NCBI GenBank assembly: GCA_049999725.1
Contig: JBNGIS010010365.1
Span: forward strand, 1-33,470
DNA: 33,470 bases
From: Haplomitrium mnioides
Taxonomy: Eukaryota; Marchantiophyta; Haplomitriopsida; Calobryales
Direction of reading: 5' to 3'
Within the stretch, counting starts at the first letter, position 1. Every line of letters starts with the position of its first letter. The position numbers and the translations under genes were made by a program. Positions 30,650-33,470 of this stretch are shown one piece after another. Under the pieces are notes generated by a model. It did no database searches and was not told the DNA's origin. It saw nothing but the letters and a program-made list of their open reading frames with translations.

Positions 30650-31090
30650 CCACGTTCACATGGACAAAGAAGTCAATGCGCCTAAGGACTTCAAAGTTCA
30701 TACGCACATGGACTTTGATCTCAAAGAAAGCTTGGACTTCAAAGTCCTTGCTTGTCCATTGGTGCATGGACTTCACAATCCATATGCGCATAGACTTCGT
30801 AGTCCTTGCGCGTAGGGACTTCCATGTCCAAACGCGCTTGGACTTCTTAGTCCATACCGCTTGGAATTCTTACTCCATGCGCGCATGGACCTCCAAAGCA
30901 GACACGCTTGGACTCTAAGGTCCAAGAGGAGGAGCATTGCGCAGACTGTGTATGCATGGACTGTAAAGTCCGATTGGGCAAGGACTGCAAAGTCTATGCG
31001 CGCATGGACTGTGAAGTCCAAGCGTGTTTGGATTGTGAAGGAAAGCTACGAAGAGACTAACAAGTCCATGCGCACATGGACTTCATAGTC
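30650..31090. repeat. Palindromic minisatellite array 2 (intronic)
   Basis: About twelve copies of a 34-38-bp unit made of GGACTTN(2-4)AAGTCC-type inverted repeats separated by CATGCGCGCATG-type inverted repeats. TCCATGCGCGCATGGA at 30874-30889 is a perfect 16-bp palindrome. It sits in the intron between the ParB-like and motif IV exons of the methyltransferase gene. Confidence 0.88.
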
Positions 31091-31189
31091 CTTGCACAAA
31101 AGACTCAAAATCTATTTTATCAAAACCAAAGACAACTTAAAGTAAATTCATTGCAACTCCAAAAAAATGAATATATTGTGAAAAGAAGA

Positions 31190-32656
31190 ACCTCCCAAAA
31201 GCTTCTTGAAGCTAGAATAAAAAGCATCTATCTTGGACTCCTTAGTGTGGAGAGGGTATTCCTCTCTTGCTTCCTCCCAACTAATACAGTAAGCTTCTGA
31301 ACAAAAACTTTTTACTATAGCTACCAAAACTTTATGTATCTCTGTCTCTCAAGACATTTCGTCTATTGAAAGCTCTTTGACTTCCATCCACTTCAAAACT
31401 GAAATTTTTACTTTGCTAGCAAGACCTTGAAGGAACCTCCAAGGTGTCCACTTCATGTCCTCCATTCTAAGAGATCCTTTGGCCTTCTGCTTTTGTTTCT
31501 TAACGGTATTCTTCTCTCACATCAAAAATATGCTCTATTGTAGATTTCAGAGCTCACCACTTCTGAATGCGAGTTGGAACCAGTTGTCTTGAGAAGTGAT
31601 TGTCTTCTCAAGTGTGGACTTGGGCTTGATCTCCAAGGTTTCCAGCACCAATTCTCTTTTCAATTTCTGGGATGACACCATCCCACTATCCACAAATCTT
31701 TGATGCCAATATTCAACCTTTTGAATAGACGTTATTTCTAGCCTGTACTTCTGGTTGTAGTTGTCATCAGTTGCAAAAATACGGGCCTCTGTTGGTGTAA
31801 GATCCACATACACATAACAACTGGCAGAGCGATAATACTTGATTCTTTACTCTGTATTTTGTGATCAATAGCTACCTTGTTGCAGCACTGTGATTGCCTC
31901 CTCCAATCTCATAGCGATACTTGTTAGGGTTCCTAATATTGAACTCTGACTTGTTCTTTAACCCACACTTTGGGTCAACAACAACAATGAAAAACTATCC
32001 ACATACTTGTTTGTGAGCATTCTCTGCGCTAGAAGCTCAACAAAATCTTCATTCAATATTCTAATCTAGAAAAGTCCCCAGTTGTCCATTCCATGTTTCG
32101 GCAGATTCAAATTCTCCAGCATAATGGCGATTGTTTCTTCATGGACTTTGCATCACTAGATTGCAGACTCCTTTATTTTGTTTCTGTCTTCTTCAGATAT
32201 TGTCTGAAGGTCCAACTACTCTCATTCTTGGAAATTTTGCAACCCCTTGTGTCATTGCCTTTTTACTCTTGATGTTGGAGTCTGAACTAGCTCCGGCTTT
32301 GATTCTTGCCCCGAGCTACTTGGTGATGAAGACGAATAGGTAGCAGAAGATGACCTTGCTAGAGATTTGGAGGGGGCTAGCTCCTCCTCAACGACCGACA
32401 CTGGAACAAGCCTTTTCTTCTCGACCATCTATTTCTTCTTTTTGGGAGCCTTAGTTAGCTCCACCTCCTTTCTTTTCTTTTGGGTAGAAGGGCGTGCCAC
32501 ATAAACTCAAAATGTTGTCGTACGTGGATGCAGCACTAGTTGTTGAATATTAACACCCTGTTTGGGCTTCAAAATCTTGATATAGATGGACAACTTGATG
32601 AAATCACACTCGACGCACTTTGTATCTTTGTAGCCATCGACGAAATCCACCAGAAA
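31190..32656 (-). pseudogene. ParB-like and linker region of the methyltransferase gene
   Basis: From 32656 one frame, broken by about ten stops, carries basic runs (STQKKRKEVELTKAPKKKK, nuclear-localisation-like) and a Ser-rich linker. It continues through KVHEETIAIMLENLNLPKHG and LNEDFVELLAQRMLTNKYVD (about 32130-31995). After a frameshift comes KNKSEFNIRNPNKYRYEIGG, then GNHSAATR (31955-31875). The Y-E-I-x-G-G-N-H-x-x-A pattern resembles box II of ParB/sulfiredoxin-like domains. Then VYVDLTPTEARIFATDDNYN and WFQLAFRSGEL (31813 to 31550), MKWTPWRFLQGL (near 31460), and SWEEAREEYPLHTKESKIDA (near 31265). Exon ends inside this stretch are unsure. Confidence 0.6.
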
Positions 32657-32724
32657 CTTGAGTAAATTGAAAACAAAACAAAAACCAATTAAACATAAGT
32701 ACAAATGTTCAAGGTAAGAGATAG

Positions 32725-33055
32725 GACAATACATTGAATGCATACATGGACTCCAATAACCATACACGCATATACATGGAAGCCTATGCATGCATGGACT
32801 CCCAAGTCCAAACGCCCATGGACTCCTAGTTCCAAGCCCGTAAGGACTCGGAAGTCCATGCATACGTAGACTCTCAAAGTCCTAGCGCGACTTGACTCAC
32901 GGGTCCAAGCAAGCAAGGGCTCTTGGGAGTCCATGCACACATGGACTCCCGGGTCCTTATGCGTTTGGACTCCCAAGTCTTACAGCGCAAGGACTCCCAA
33001 GTCCATTGGTGCATGGACCCCGGAACTCCATGCTTGCATGGACATGGGAGCTCCG
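32725..33055. repeat. Palindromic minisatellite array 3 (intronic)
   Basis: About nine copies of the same repeat type (GGACTCCCAAGTCC, GGACTCGGAAGTCC, GGACTCCCGGGTCC and similar) alternating with CATGCATGCATGG-like spacers. It sits in the intron after the BAH-like exon. Confidence 0.88.
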
Positions 33056-33101
33056 ACTTAGTAAGAAAAGAAACAAGTGAAAAAGGGTTTTCAGAATTTA
33101 C

Positions 33102-33461
33102 CTTTCCATCTTCTTTTGCAACCTAAAGATCCTTGAAAAAAATGTCGCTCTCCTTAAACTCGGAAAAAGAAAATCATTTGTGAGTTGCACAGTAAAGGAT
33201 AATTGAATCTTGAGCCTGTACAAACAACATGATGTTGACTTTCTTGCCTTCACGGATCATGGTGATTTGGACCACTAGACCCAAATTGAATTTCTCACCT
33301 TCACTAGCAAAAAAGTAAATATGTTGATTGATGTCTTTCAAGGAGTAGTAATTAACAAGCCAATTCCACTCTAGTTTTTCATGCTCTAGAGCCTTGACAA
33401 CATTCAAATACCTGTATGGCTTTGGTTGAGCACAGCGGGAAAAATTTCCTTGAGATGCCAT
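33102..33461 (-). pseudogene. BAH-like N-terminal exon of the methyltransferase gene
   Basis: From ATG at 33461: MASQGNFSRCAQ, then IYFFASEGEKFNLGLVVQIT, KVNIMLFVQAQDS, YCATHK, TGA, and in the same frame FSEFKESDIFFKDL, TAG, VAKEDGK up to a donor GTAAAT at 33101. The order of a barrel-like Y-FF-S-EGE-x-x-LG-V-QI strand set followed by an ES-IFF segment resembles BAH chromatin-reader domains. The assignment is tentative. Both stops are single-base changes away from sense codons. Confidence 0.5.
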
Positions 33462-33470
33462 TCTCAAGAT

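Larger units (their letters stand above)
29329..33461 (-). pseudogene. Multi-exon BAH-like / ParB-like / DNA methyltransferase fusion, decayed
   Basis: One minus-strand gene whose pieces are collinear: 33102-33461 (BAH-like), 31190-32656 (basic and Ser-rich linker, ParB-like block, further conserved region), 30043-30575 (methyltransferase motif IV) and 29329-29947 (SAM-binding motif I). Motif IV (DIPY) preceding motif I (DLCSGSRTS) is the order of class-beta amino-methyltransferases, which methylate adenine N6 or cytosine N4 in DNA. Many stops and a few frameshifts make the copy non-functional. The order and strong splice sites argue for a single ancestral gene. I recall similar multidomain proteins from ferns, but this needs a search. 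Start ATG is at 33459-33461, nine bases from the window edge, so upstream exons may exist. Confidence 0.72.

Noticed and set aside
30604-31088. Open frames rich in MDF and HAW repeats across the minisatellite
   Set aside because: They are translations of the short tandem repeat in several frames and both strands, not a protein gene.
28710-33055. Regularly spaced palindromic repeats as a CRISPR array
   Set aside because: Units are contiguous minisatellite copies without unique spacers, in plant nuclear DNA with no cas genes.
32507-33126. Open frames with repeated LGSPCMH or GVHACMD-like words
   Set aside because: Same artefact from minisatellite array 3.

Overview
This is nuclear DNA of a land plant, most likely a fern. 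The evidence is a very long PLS-class pentatricopeptide repeat (PPR) gene with short introns, degenerate Copia, LINE and chromovirus retrotransposons, and a decayed DNA-methyltransferase gene of a kind I associate with ferns and other early land plants. The species assignment is an inference. No bacterial or organellar gene set, tRNA, rRNA or CRISPR array was seen.

Left half (about 1.07-18.07 kb, minus strand): one PPR-DYW gene has been cut up by transposons. Its 5' end is at 18074. It has a transit-peptide exon, a tiny second exon, and a third exon carrying eleven P-L-S triplets with no stop from 17593 to 13712. Past that stop the E/E+/DYW tail can still be followed, in order and in the right strand: E/E+ at 13520-13711, E+/DYW start at 7616-7703, a DYW fragment at 6024-6088, and the DYW C-terminus at 1073-1242. 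Between these pieces sit a plus-strand Copia element (Copia-2, 7704-13519), a 5'-truncated LINE (6096-7615) that was itself hit by a solo LTR (6494-7334), and a minus-strand Copia element (Copia-1, 1243-6022). Removing Copia-2 with one 5-bp target duplication rejoins the PPR frame exactly. The tail is full of stops and frameshifts, while about 1,370 upstream codons remain open. This suggests the truncated PPR array may still be maintained without its editing domain.

Inside Copia-1 is a 319-bp unit in 2.1 tandem copies. It contains a hairpin whose outer stem shows three compensatory base-pair changes relative to a third copy inside Copia-2 (about 12.44-12.65 kb). This is the best candidate for an unrecognised structured element.

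Middle (18.6-28.4 kb): a graveyard of Ty3/gypsy chromoviruses with at least six LTR copies, two internal regions sharing LTRs, and a different gypsy LTR plus gag inserted in a zinc-knuckle sequence.

Right end (29.3-33.46 kb, minus strand): a multi-exon pseudogene with a BAH-like N-terminus, a ParB-like segment and a class-beta DNA methyltransferase (DIPY motif before the SAM-binding motif). Two of its introns, and the DNA just downstream, hold arrays of a 34-40-bp minisatellite; the two intronic arrays are built from nested palindromes.
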